A stretch of DNA of 64,000 nt, taken from the NCBI GenBank assembly GCA_963695375.1, contig OY968767.1, forward strand, positions 1,426,001-1,490,000, given 5' to 3'. Below the pieces are notes generated by a model, which was not told the DNA's origin, searched no databases, and was given only the letters and a program-made list of their open reading frames with translations. The stretch's first letter is position 1; the number at the start of each line of letters is the position of its first letter. The translations under genes were made by a program, and so were the position numbers. Of the stretch, positions 34,218 to 44,220 are shown piece after piece. The DNA is from JACCVL01 sp963695375 (GTDB taxonomy: Bacteria > Actinomycetota > Actinomycetes > Propionibacteriales > Nocardioidaceae).

Positions 34218-34254
34218 GCGGGCCGGGCTGAGCGGGCCGGGCTGAGCGGGCCGG
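34207..34254. repeat. 14-bp tandem repeat, about 3.4 copies
   Basis: GGCCGGGCTGAGCG is repeated at 34207-34220, 34221-34234 and 34235-34248, with a partial fourth copy. The first copy contains the trpS stop codon TGA. Confidence 0.85.
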
Positions 34255-34283
34255 TTCGGGCGGCTGTCGTTAGGGTTTCCCGC

Positions 34284-34838
34284 ATGGCATCCGAGACGGG
34301 GGCGAGCCGGGACGGCGCACTCACGATCGGGGTCGCCGTCGCGGTGCCGGAGCCGTACGCCAGCCGACTGCAGGCGCACCGCGCCTCGTTCGGGGACGAC
34401 CAGGCGGGGACCGTCCCCACGCACGTCACGCTGGTCCCGCCGACCGAGGTGGCAGCCGCCGCGCTGCCGGACATCGAGCAGCACCTGACGGCGGTCGCCG
34501 AGCGGCACCCGGCCTTCACGATGCGGTTGCGGGGGACCGGCACCTTCCGCCCGGTGTCTCCGGTGGTGTTCGTCGCGGTCGCGGAGGGGATCTCGCGCTG
34601 CGAGATGCTGGCCCGAGATGTGCGCACCGGCCCGCTGGCCGTGCAGCCGGAGTTCCCCTACCACCCGCACGTGACCGTGGCCCACCACGTGGACGAGGCG
34701 GCCCTGGACCGGGCCTTCGACACGCTCGCGGACTACCGCTGCGACTTCGGCGTCCACGACTTCGTTCTGTACGTGCACGACGCGGCGGTGGGCTGGAAGG
34801 AGTTCCGCCGGCTGGTCCTGCGGGGCACACCCCGATGA
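34284..34838 (+). CDS. 2'-5' RNA ligase / 2H phosphoesterase family protein
   Basis: A 184-residue 2H phosphoesterase with catalytic motifs THVTLVPP (about residue 46) and HPHVTVAHHV (about residue 129), and the interleaved strands of this fold. It should act on cyclic or 2'-5' phosphodiesters; the substrate is unknown. -10 TAGGGT (34271-34276) ends 7 nt before ATG 34284, a leaderless arrangement. yihY overlaps its stop (ATGA). Placement next to trpS hints at RNA metabolism but does not prove it. It is distinct in sequence from the 2H protein at 4692. Confidence 0.82.
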   Translation: MASETGASRDGALTIGVAVAVPEPYASRLQAHRASFGDDQAGTVPTHVTLVPPTEVAAAALPDIEQHLTAVAERHPAFTMRLRGTGTFRPVSPVVFVAVAEGISRCEMLARDVRTGPLAVQPEFPYHPHVTVAHHVDEAALDRAFDTLADYRCDFGVHDFVLYVHDAAVGWKEFRRLVLRGTPR

Positions 34839-35932
34839 GCAACGCCATCGACTCGGTCAAGAAGACCGCCGGTGCCGTGCAGGCCCGGTCCCGCGTGGTC
34901 GAGCAGCTCATCGCGATGGTGCAGCACTACGGTCGCGTCGACGGGTCGGTGCTGGCCGGCGGCATCACCTACTTCGCGTTCCTGTCCTTCTTCCCGCTGC
35001 TGGCGCTCGGTTTCGCCGCGGTCGGTTTCGTGGCCGGCGTCTACCCCGAGGCGCGCGACTCGCTGTCCACGGCCCTCGTGCAGGCCTTTCCCGGCATCGT
35101 GCAGGAGGACTGCGGCGGCGAGACCGGGTGTATCGCGCTGGACACCTTCCGCGACGCCGCGACTGCCGCTTCGCTGTTCGGCGTCGTCGGGCTGCTCTAC
35201 GCCGGACTGGGCTGGCTGTCCGGGTTGCGCACGTCGCTGGCGGACGTGTTCGACGTGCCGCGGACCGAGCGGCGCAGCTTCCTGATCGGCAAGGCGGTGG
35301 ACCTGGCCGCGCTGGTGGCCCTGGGTCTGACGCTGATCGTGTCGGTGGCCGTGTCCAGCGGGGTGGCGGCCCTGATCCCGGAGTTGCTCGGCCTGCTCGA
35401 GCTGGCCGACGTGCCCGGCATGAGCCTGCTGTTCGGTGCCATCGGCGTCGCGCTCGGCGTCGCCTCCAGCACGGCGCTGTTCCTCATCATGTTCCGCCTG
35501 CTGGCGGCCACCGCCGAGGTGACCCGGCGCGACCGGTGGGAGGCGGCGCTGCTCGGCGGCATCGGCTTCGAGGTGATGAAGCTGCTGGCCGCCACCCTGG
35601 TCGCGGCCACGCTGGGCAACCCCGCCTTCGCCACCCTCGGCGTCTCGCTGGTCCTGCTGGTCTGGATGAACTACTTCTCCCGGCTGGTGCTCTACGGCGC
35701 GTCGTGGGCGGCGGTGGGAGCCGAGGTCCGTGCCGGGCGTGGCGAGACCTCGCCGGAGGCCACCTCGCCGCTGCCACCGATGCCGCTGCACGGAGCCGCG
35801 CCCCGGTCGCCGGCGGCGGCGCGGACCCGCACCGACGAGGACGAGCTCGGCGCCTTCGTCCGCGGCCTCGCCTTCGGTGCCGCGCTCGTCGGCGCGGTCT
35901 GGGCGTTCGTCCGGCGCACGGCGGGACGCTGA
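34835..35932 (+). CDS. YihY/BrkB-family integral membrane protein
   Basis: A 365-residue polytopic membrane protein of the YihY/virulence factor BrkB (YhjD) family: VLAGGITYFAFLSFFPLLALGFA, the central helices and LVWMNYFSRLVLYGASWAAV are characteristic. Six membrane segments span residues about 45-300; a Pro/Ala/Arg-rich cytoplasmic tail follows with a final hydrophobic stretch. The family function is not settled despite the old RNase BN label. ATG 34835 overlaps the preceding stop. Confidence 0.87.
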   Translation: MSNAIDSVKKTAGAVQARSRVVEQLIAMVQHYGRVDGSVLAGGITYFAFLSFFPLLALGFAAVGFVAGVYPEARDSLSTALVQAFPGIVQEDCGGETGCIALDTFRDAATAASLFGVVGLLYAGLGWLSGLRTSLADVFDVPRTERRSFLIGKAVDLAALVALGLTLIVSVAVSSGVAALIPELLGLLELADVPGMSLLFGAIGVALGVASSTALFLIMFRLLAATAEVTRRDRWEAALLGGIGFEVMKLLAATLVAATLGNPAFATLGVSLVLLVWMNYFSRLVLYGASWAAVGAEVRAGRGETSPEATSPLPPMPLHGAAPRSPAAARTRTDEDELGAFVRGLAFGAALVGAVWAFVRRTAGR

Positions 35933-35968
35933 CGGTACGGTGCCGCCCGGGGAGCCGGGAGGTGGGCC

Positions 35969-36238
35969 GTGCAGCTGATCGCGTGCCTGCTGCTGTTCGC
36001 CGCCGCCTGGAGCGCGGTGGTCCTCGCCCGGCGGTGGGTCTCCCGGCGCCGGGCGCTGCGCCGCGGTCGTGAACAGGCGCTCGGTGTCGCGCTGGTCGGC
36101 GCGGCGTTCGCGTCGCTGTTCGTCGGTGTCCTCGTCACCAGCCCCCCGGGGTGGCTGCCCTACGCCGCCTGGACGGTCGCGGGCACCGGCGCCGGCCTCC
36201 TCACCTCGCCGTCGCGCAGCGTCGTCCCCGGCACCTAG
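35969..36238 (+). CDS. small two-pass membrane protein of unknown function
   Basis: An 89-residue protein with two hydrophobic segments (about residues 2-20 and 40-75) separated by an Arg-rich cytoplasmic patch (RRWVSRRRALRRGR). GTG 35969 has GGGAGG 6-7 nt upstream, and a -10-like TACGGT lies at 35936-35941, so expression is well supported. I do not recognise a family. It lies between yihY and the mutase gene on the same strand. Confidence 0.6.
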   Translation: MQLIACLLLFAAAWSAVVLARRWVSRRRALRRGREQALGVALVGAAFASLFVGVLVTSPPGWLPYAAWTVAGTGAGLLTSPSRSVVPGT

Positions 36239-36278
36239 GTCCGCCGCGGACCGGCGGCTGCCCGTACGCTCTCGGCTC

Positions 36279-37871
36279 ATGGAAGGCGAGACGGAGTCCG
36301 GCCGGCCGTTCGCTCCCGTCTACGGGCCGGAGGCCCTCGATGGCTGGGATCCGGAGCGGCAGCTGGGCCGACCGGGGGACTACCCGTACACCCGCGGGGT
36401 GTACCCGTCGATGTACACCGGCCGGCCCTGGACCATGCGCCAGTACGCCGGGTTCGGCACCGCCCGCGAGTCCAATGCGCGGTACCACCAGCTGATCGGG
36501 CACGGCACCACCGGGTTGTCGGTGGCCTTCGACCTGCCGACCCAGATGGGCTACGACTCCGACGCCCCGGTGGCGCACGGCGAGGTGGGCAAGGTCGGGG
36601 TGGCGATCGACTCGATCGACGACATGCGGCTGCTGTTCGACGGGATCCCGCTGGGCGAGGTGTCGACCTCGATGACGATCAACGCACCGGCGGCGTTGCT
36701 GATGCTGCTCTACCAACTGGTGGCGGAGGAGCAGGGCGTCGACGCCGCCGCCCTGACCGGGACGATCCAGAACGACGTGCTGAAGGAGTACATCGCCCGC
36801 GGCACCTACATCTACCCGCCCGCCGAGTCACTGCGGCTGACCACCGACATCTTCCGCTACTGCGGCAGCGAGCTGCCGCGCTGGAACACCATCTCCATCT
36901 CCGGCTATCACATGGCGGAGGCGGGCGCGACGCCCGCACAGGAGATCGCGTTCACCCTCGCCAACGGCATCGAGTACGTCCGCGCCGCGATCGCCGCCGG
37001 CCAGGACGTCGACACCTTCGCCCCGCGGCTGGCCTTCTTCTTCGTCTCCCGCACCACGCTGCTGGAGGAGGTGGCCAAGTTCCGGGCCGCGCGGCGGATC
37101 TGGGCACGACTGATGCGCGACGAGTTCGGTGCGCGGAACCCGAAGTCGCAGATGCTGCGCTTCCACACCCAGACCGCAGGCGTCCAGCTCACCGCCCAGC
37201 AACCCGAGGTCAACCTGATCCGGGTGGCGGTGCAGGGCCTCGCGGCGGTCCTCGGCGGCACCCAGTCGCTGCACACCAACGCCTACGACGAGGCGATCGC
37301 GCTGCCGAGCGAGAAGGCGGCCCGGCTCGCCCTGCGGACCCAGCAGGTGCTCGCCTACGAGACCGACGTGACCGAGACGGTGGACCCGTTCGCCGGCTCG
37401 TACGCGGTGGAGGCCCTGACCGACGACGTCGAGCAGGCGGTCCGCGAGCTGATGGGCCGGGTCGAGGATCTCGGCGGTGCGGTGCACGCCATCGAGCGTG
37501 GGTTCCAGAAGGACGAGATCGAGCGGTCCGCCTACACGATCGCGACCGAGATCGACTCCGGCGACCGGGTCGTCGTCGGGCTGAACCGCTACCGGTCCGA
37601 CACCGAGGACCCGTACGAGCCGCTGCGGGTCGACCCCGAGATCGAGGCCCAGCAGTGCGAGCGGCTGGCTCGACTGCGTGCCGAGCGGGACGAGTCCGCC
37701 GTCGGTCAGCACCTCGACGAGCTGCGCATGGCGGCCGACCGGCCGGGCGGCGAGGACAGCAACGTGCTGGTGCCGATGAAGCACGCGCTGCGGGCCCGCG
37801 CGACCGTCGGCGAGGTCTGCGACGCGCTGCGGGAGGTCTGGGGCGTCTACACCCCGCCGGACGCCGGGTGA
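36279..37871 (+). CDS. acyl-CoA mutase large subunit (methylmalonyl/isobutyryl-CoA mutase family)
   Basis: A 530-residue TIM-barrel subunit of the B12-dependent acyl-CoA mutases. It contains RGVYPSMYTGRPWTMRQYAGFGTA, the CoA-binding DLPTQMGYDSD, TISISGYHMAEAGATP and the substrate-loop RFHTQTAGVQLTAQQPEVN. The C-terminal B12-binding domain is absent, so it must pair with a separate small subunit as in isobutyryl-CoA or ethylmalonyl-type mutases; no such gene is in the window. -10 TACGCT (36265-36270) ends 8 nt before ATG 36279 (leaderless). The MFS gene overlaps its stop (GTGA). Confidence 0.88.
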   Translation: MEGETESGRPFAPVYGPEALDGWDPERQLGRPGDYPYTRGVYPSMYTGRPWTMRQYAGFGTARESNARYHQLIGHGTTGLSVAFDLPTQMGYDSDAPVAHGEVGKVGVAIDSIDDMRLLFDGIPLGEVSTSMTINAPAALLMLLYQLVAEEQGVDAAALTGTIQNDVLKEYIARGTYIYPPAESLRLTTDIFRYCGSELPRWNTISISGYHMAEAGATPAQEIAFTLANGIEYVRAAIAAGQDVDTFAPRLAFFFVSRTTLLEEVAKFRAARRIWARLMRDEFGARNPKSQMLRFHTQTAGVQLTAQQPEVNLIRVAVQGLAAVLGGTQSLHTNAYDEAIALPSEKAARLALRTQQVLAYETDVTETVDPFAGSYAVEALTDDVEQAVRELMGRVEDLGGAVHAIERGFQKDEIERSAYTIATEIDSGDRVVVGLNRYRSDTEDPYEPLRVDPEIEAQQCERLARLRAERDESAVGQHLDELRMAADRPGGEDSNVLVPMKHALRARATVGEVCDALREVWGVYTPPDAG

Positions 37872-39070
37872 GGGGCGCCGAGCGGGCACGCGTACGGGTG
37901 GGTGTCGTCTTCGCCCTGAACGGGTTCACCTTCGCCGCCCTGGTCTCCCGGGTCCCGGCCGTGCGGGACATCCTGGCGCTGTCGGTCGCGCAGGTCGGGC
38001 TGCTGCTGCTCGCGCTGTCCGCCGGCGCGCTCAGCGCCCTGCTGCTGTCCGGGGCGGTGGTGCACCGGGTCGGCGCGGCCCGCGCGGTGCTCGGCGGCAC
38101 GCTGGTCGCCGCGGCCGGCCTCGGCGTCGTCGCCGCCGGGCTGAGCGTCCCAGCGGTTCCGGCGGTGGCGGTCGGGCTCGCCGTCTACGGAGCCGGCACC
38201 GGGACCTGGGACGTCGCGATGAACGTCGAGGGCGCCGACGTGGAGGCCCGGCTGGGGCGGACCGTGATGCCGCGCTTCCACGCCGGCTACAGCATCGGCA
38301 CCATCGCCGGCGCGCTGCTCGGCGCAGCCGCTGCCTGGGGGGACTTCGACCTGCCGCTCCAGCTGACCCTGGTGGCCGTCCTGTGCGCCGGAGGCGTCGC
38401 GCTGTCGGTGCGGGCGTTCCTGCCGGCGACCGTGCCGATTCCCGCCGAGCCGGACGGCGCCGCGCTGCCCGACCGGGGCCCGGAGGGTGCGCTGCTCGGC
38501 TCGGCCCGGGCCTGGCGCGAGCCCCGCACCCTGCTGGTCGGTGTCGTGGTCTGCGCGTTCGCGTTCATCGAGGGTGTCGCCAACGACTGGACGGCGCTCG
38601 CGCTCGTCGACGGACACGGCCGGTCGGAGACCGAAGGGGCGCTCGGCTTCGGTCTGTTCGTCGCCGCGATGACCGTCGGCCGGCTGACCGGCGGGTCGCT
38701 GCTGGACCGGTACGGCCGGGTGCTGGTGCTGCGCTGGACCGCCGTGCTCGCGCTGCTCGGCGCCGGCACCGTGATCGTCGCCGAGCAGCTCCCACTCGTG
38801 CTCGTCGGCACCGTGGTGTGGGGGATCGGTGCCTCGCTGGGCTTCCCGGTCGGCATCAGCGTCGTCGCCGACGACCGGGACCGGGCCGCCGCCCGGGTCG
38901 CGGTGGTGACCTCGATCGGCTATGCGGCGTTCCTGGCCGGGCCGCCCGTCGTGGGTCTGCTCGCCGAGTCGGTGGGGATCCTGCGGGCACTGCTGGTCGT
39001 CGTGGTGGCCGCTGCGGTCGGTGGTTTGGCCGCAGTCGCCGCGGCACCGGCCCCGCGACGACTATCCTGA
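37868..39070 (+). CDS. MFS transporter
   Basis: A 400-residue major facilitator with about 12 hydrophobic segments. The N-half shows NGFTFAALVSRVPAVRDILALS and the conserved interhelical WDVAMNVEGADVE; the C-half GRLTGGSLLDRYGRVLVLRW. The DVAMNVEG element is shared with a subgroup related to sugar/fucose-type carriers and inner membrane protein YbjJ. The substrate is unknown. GTG 37868 overlaps the mutase stop. Confidence 0.83.
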   Translation: MRGAERARVRVGVVFALNGFTFAALVSRVPAVRDILALSVAQVGLLLLALSAGALSALLLSGAVVHRVGAARAVLGGTLVAAAGLGVVAAGLSVPAVPAVAVGLAVYGAGTGTWDVAMNVEGADVEARLGRTVMPRFHAGYSIGTIAGALLGAAAAWGDFDLPLQLTLVAVLCAGGVALSVRAFLPATVPIPAEPDGAALPDRGPEGALLGSARAWREPRTLLVGVVVCAFAFIEGVANDWTALALVDGHGRSETEGALGFGLFVAAMTVGRLTGGSLLDRYGRVLVLRWTAVLALLGAGTVIVAEQLPLVLVGTVVWGIGASLGFPVGISVVADDRDRAAARVAVVTSIGYAAFLAGPPVVGLLAESVGILRALLVVVVAAAVGGLAAVAAAPAPRRLS

Positions 39071-39074
39071 CCCG

Positions 39075-40280
39075 ATGCTCCCCGCCGGCACCGAACGCAG
39101 CCCCGGGCTGGTCCGCGCCGTGGTGGACGAGGTGGACGCCCGGGCCCGCGAGCTGGTGCTGTTCCGGCGCGACCTGCACGCGCACCCGGAGCTGGCCTGG
39201 CACGAGGGGCGCACGACCGACGCGATCGCCTCCCGGCTGGAGGCGGCCGAGCTGACGGTCAAGCGGCTGGACACCAGTGGGCTGGTCGCCGAGGTCGGAC
39301 CACATGGTCGGCCGGTGATCGCGCTGCGCGCCGACCTGGACGGGCTGTCCATCCCCGACACCACCAGCGACCCGTGGCGGTCCGTCGTCCCCGACGTCGC
39401 CCACGCCTGCGGTCACGACGTGCATGCGGCCGCGTTGACCGGCGTGGGCGAGGCGCTCGCGGCGGTGGACGCCCGGGCCCCGCTCCCGTTCCGGGTCCGG
39501 TTGCTGTTCCAGCCGGCCGAGGAGGTCATGCCGGGCGGCGCCAAGTCGCTGATCGCGGCCGGGGCCCTGGAGGGCGCGGAGCGGATCTACGCCCTGCACT
39601 GCGACCCGACGCTCGACGTGGGCCAGGTCGGACTGCGGGTGGGCCCGCTCACCGGCGCCTCGGACTCGCTGACGATCACGCTGGCCGGGCGGGGTGGGCA
39701 CACCTCCCGGCCGCACCTGACCGAGGACCTCACCTTCGCCCTGGGCGTGCTCGTCACCCAGCTGCCGTCGGTGCTGTCGCGCCGGCTCGACCCGCGAGCG
39801 GGGGCCAGCCTGGTCTGGGGCGCGGTGCGCGCCGGCGAGGCGGTCAACGTGATCCCCGCCCGCGGCCGTCTCGGCGGCACGCTGCGGATGCTGGACGCCA
39901 GCGCCTGGCACGACGCCGAGCATCTGGTCCGCCGGCTGGTGCGCGACCTGGTCGCGCCCTACGGCGTGACCGCGGACGTGGACTACGTACGCGGCGTCCC
40001 GCCGGTCGTCAACGACCGGCAGGCGACGATGGAGCTGGGGGAGGCGGTGACGGCCACCCTCGGGAGCGCCGCGCTGGTGCCCACCAGCCAGAGCCTGGGC
40101 GGAGAGGACTTCGCCTGGTACGTCCAGAACGTCCCCGGTGCGATGGGCCGGCTCGGCACCCGGACGCCCGGCGGACCGACGTTCGATCTGCACCAGGGCG
40201 ACCTCCGCGTCGACGAGCGGGCCACCGTCGTGGCGGCCAAGGTGCTCGGCGCCGCGGCGGTGTCCTTACCGATCGGATAA
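39075..40280 (+). CDS. M20-family metallo-amidohydrolase
   Basis: A 401-residue amidohydrolase of the M20D group (N-acyl amino acid, IAA-amino acid or aminobenzoyl-glutamate hydrolases). Metal-site motifs are FRRDLHAHPELAW, ALRADLDGL, HACGHDVHAA, QPAEEVMPGGA and the late SLGGEDFAWY. The dimerisation domain lies at about residues 185-300. -10 TATCCT (39063-39068) ends 6 nt before ATG 39075. In mycobacteria two homologues (AmiA1/AmiB1) sit beside the deo/lpdA genes, a similar neighbourhood. The exact substrate is unknown. Confidence 0.87.
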   Translation: MLPAGTERSPGLVRAVVDEVDARARELVLFRRDLHAHPELAWHEGRTTDAIASRLEAAELTVKRLDTSGLVAEVGPHGRPVIALRADLDGLSIPDTTSDPWRSVVPDVAHACGHDVHAAALTGVGEALAAVDARAPLPFRVRLLFQPAEEVMPGGAKSLIAAGALEGAERIYALHCDPTLDVGQVGLRVGPLTGASDSLTITLAGRGGHTSRPHLTEDLTFALGVLVTQLPSVLSRRLDPRAGASLVWGAVRAGEAVNVIPARGRLGGTLRMLDASAWHDAEHLVRRLVRDLVAPYGVTADVDYVRGVPPVVNDRQATMELGEAVTATLGSAALVPTSQSLGGEDFAWYVQNVPGAMGRLGTRTPGGPTFDLHQGDLRVDERATVVAAKVLGAAAVSLPIG

Positions 40281-40330
40281 CGACTCCGGCCGAGCGGCCT
40301 GCCGGTCACCGCTGCACCGGCGGACCTCCC

Positions 40331-40336
40331 TAGGAT
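40331..40336 (+). promoter_or_regulatory. -10-like TAGGAT upstream of the nucleoside-binding lipoprotein gene
   Basis: TAGGAT lies 48 bp before GTG 40385, allowing a leader of about 40 nt with a good Shine-Dalgarno. Confidence 0.35.
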
Positions 40337-40384
40337 GCACGCGACATGCGCCCCGGACCGGGGGGCACGACTTCTGGAGGAACA

Positions 40385-41473
40385 GTGCGTCTCAGGGCAC
40401 GCTTTGTCGCAGGCCTCGGTGCCGCCGCCCTCGTCCTGACCGGCTGCGCAAGCGGCGGGTCGGACGAGTCGGACACGAGCAGCGCCAGCGAGGACATCTG
40501 CGACAGCGCCGACGGGGACGGCCCCAAGATCGGCCTGGCATACGACGTCGGCGGGCGGGGTGACCAGTCGTTCAACGACTCGGCCTATGCCGGCCTGGAG
40601 CAGGCGGTCGAGGAGCTGGACGCCACCTGCACGCAGGCCGAGGCGGGCGCCGGTGAGAGCGACGCCGACCGCGCGGACCGGCTGATCGAGCTGGCCGAGG
40701 CCGGCTACGACACCATCATCTCGGTCGGCTTCATCTACTCCGTTGCCACCTACGAGGTGGCCCCCGACTACCCCGACGTCAACTTCGGCATCATCGACGG
40801 GTTCAACCCGACCGAGTCCCAGGAGGACCTGCCGAACGTCGCCAACATCAACTTCGCCGCCAACGAGGGCTCGTTCCTGGTCGGGGTGGCCGCGGCGCTG
40901 ACCACCGAGGCCGACAACGTCGGGTTCATCGGCGGCGTCCAGGGCCCGCTGATCGAGGGCTTCGAGGCGGGCTACGTCGCCGGCGTCGAGGCGGTGGACC
41001 CCAACATCGAGATCCAGAGTCAGTACCTCTCGCAGGGCGACGCGGTGAAGGGCTTCGAGAACCCCCCCGGCGGCGAGACCGCGGCGACCGGCATGTACGA
41101 CAAGGGCGCCGACGTGATCTACCACGCGGCTGGGAAGTCCGGGCTGGGCCTGTTCGACGCGGTGGCGGCCGCGGGGGAGGGCAACTGGGCGATCGGGGTC
41201 GACTCCGACCAGTACCTCACGGTCGACGAGGACCAGCAGCCGTTCATCCTCACCTCCATGCTCAAGCGGGTGGACACCGGCGTCTTCGAGTACGCCAAGG
41301 CGGTCAGCGAGGGTGAGCCGCCGAGCGGCTACGTCACCTACGACCTCGCCAGCGGCGGCGTCGGCTACTCGACGTCCGGTGACCTGATGAGCGAGGACGT
41401 GGTCGCGCAGATCGAGGACTACAAGGATCAGATCGTCGCGGGCGACATCGAGGTGCCGACGACGGTCCGCTGA
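40385..41473 (+). CDS. bmpA: BMP-family nucleoside-binding lipoprotein
   Basis: A 362-residue substrate-binding lipoprotein of the BMP/Med (PnrA-like) family, which feeds purine or pyrimidine nucleosides to an ABC transporter. GTG 40385 follows GGAGGAACA; the signal ends in lipobox LTGC (Cys about residue 20). Family features are KIGLAYDVGGRGDQSFNDSA, NFAANEGSFLVGVAAAL and YHAAGKSGLGLFDAV. The ATPase and two permease genes follow after 93 bp, which contain a second -10-like box TAGCGT (41503-41508). Cytidine deaminase and thymidine phosphorylase downstream fit nucleoside scavenging. Confidence 0.9.
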   Translation: MRLRARFVAGLGAAALVLTGCASGGSDESDTSSASEDICDSADGDGPKIGLAYDVGGRGDQSFNDSAYAGLEQAVEELDATCTQAEAGAGESDADRADRLIELAEAGYDTIISVGFIYSVATYEVAPDYPDVNFGIIDGFNPTESQEDLPNVANINFAANEGSFLVGVAAALTTEADNVGFIGGVQGPLIEGFEAGYVAGVEAVDPNIEIQSQYLSQGDAVKGFENPPGGETAATGMYDKGADVIYHAAGKSGLGLFDAVAAAGEGNWAIGVDSDQYLTVDEDQQPFILTSMLKRVDTGVFEYAKAVSEGEPPSGYVTYDLASGGVGYSTSGDLMSEDVVAQIEDYKDQIVAGDIEVPTTVR

Positions 41474-41566
41474 CGTCGCGGTGACGCGGAGCCCGGGGGC
41501 GATAGCGTGCCCTCGGGCTCCGGTCGTCCCCGAGCCCACTGATGACGGCCGCCGATGGAGGGCGCG

Positions 41567-43122
<1,556 letters not shown>

Positions 43123-43126
<4 letters not shown>

Positions 43127-44220
43127 CCGTGCTCCGCAGGCTGCTGCTCGGCGCGGCCGCGCCCACCCTGGCCTTCGTCGTCGCCGCCGTCGCCACCTCG
43201 GTGGTCCTGCTCGGCTCGGGAGACTCGCCGGCGGAGTTCTGGCAGGTGGTGCTGTCGGTCCCCGACAGCCGCCAGTTCGTCAACATTGTCAACGTCACGG
43301 CGATCCTGTACCTGTCCGGGCTGGCCGCGGCCATCGGCTTCCGGATGAACCTGTTCAACATCGGCGTCGAGGGGCAGTACCGCGTGGCCACGTTCGTCGC
43401 CGCCCTGTTCGCCGGCGAGGCCCTGCTGCCGGGCTACCTGAACACCGCGGCCACCATCGTCGTGGCCATGGCGGTCGGTGCCGCCTGGGCCGGCATCGCC
43501 GCGCTGCTGCGGGTCACCCGCGGGATCAGCGAGGTCATCTCGACCATCATGCTGAACGCCATCGCGGTGTCGCTGGTGGCCTACCTGCTGCGCCGGTTCG
43601 GCAGCCTGGAGGGCCAGACGATCGTCACCGACCAGATCCAGGAGTCGTCCTGGGTGCCGAGCTTCCCGCTGGTTCCCGGCGAGGACACCGAGGTCTACGG
43701 CCTGGCGGTCCTGGCCGTGGTGGCGGGCATCGCCTTCGGGGTGCTGCTCAGCCGTACCCGCTTCGGCTTCGACCTGCGGGCCACCGGCCAGTCCGAGTCC
43801 GCGGCCGTCGCCAGCGGCGTCAGCGTCCGCCGGATGGTCGTCTACACGATGCTGCTGTCCGGCGCGCTCGCCGGGCTGATCGGGATGCCCGAGCTGTTCG
43901 GGGCGTCGCACGCGTTCGGCTCCACCGTCCAGACCGGCATCGGTTTCACCGGCATCGCCGTCGCGCTGCTCGGCCGCAACAACCCGATCGGCATCGCCGT
44001 CGGTGCTCTCGTCTTCGCCTACCTCGCCCAGCAGGCCAGCCCGCTCGGGATCGAGGCCGGCATCTCGCCGGAGATCATCGCCGTGACCCAGGGGGTGGTG
44101 GTGCTGTCGGTCGTGATCGCGTACGAGGTGACTCGTCGCTACCGGGCGCGCCTGGAGCAGGCACAGGTGGCGCAGGCGCTGCGCCGCGACCGCGCCGAGG
44201 GCCAGGAGGTGCCGGCATGA
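43123..44220 (+). CDS. nucleoside ABC transporter permease, YufP-like
   Basis: A 365-residue permease of the BPD_transp_2 family with about 9-10 hydrophobic segments. AAIGFRMNLFNIGVEGQYRVAT and ISEVISTIMLNAIAVSLVAYLL are typical of the first nucleoside permease. The cytoplasmic EAA-like loop is RATGQSESAAVASGVSVRRM. It forms a heterodimeric channel with the next gene product. GTG 43123 and the next ATG 44217 both overlap neighbouring stops, so stoichiometric translation is likely. Confidence 0.9.

Noticed and set aside
34207..34254. CRISPR-like array
   Set aside because: Units are directly adjacent 14-bp tandem copies with no spacers and no cas genes.
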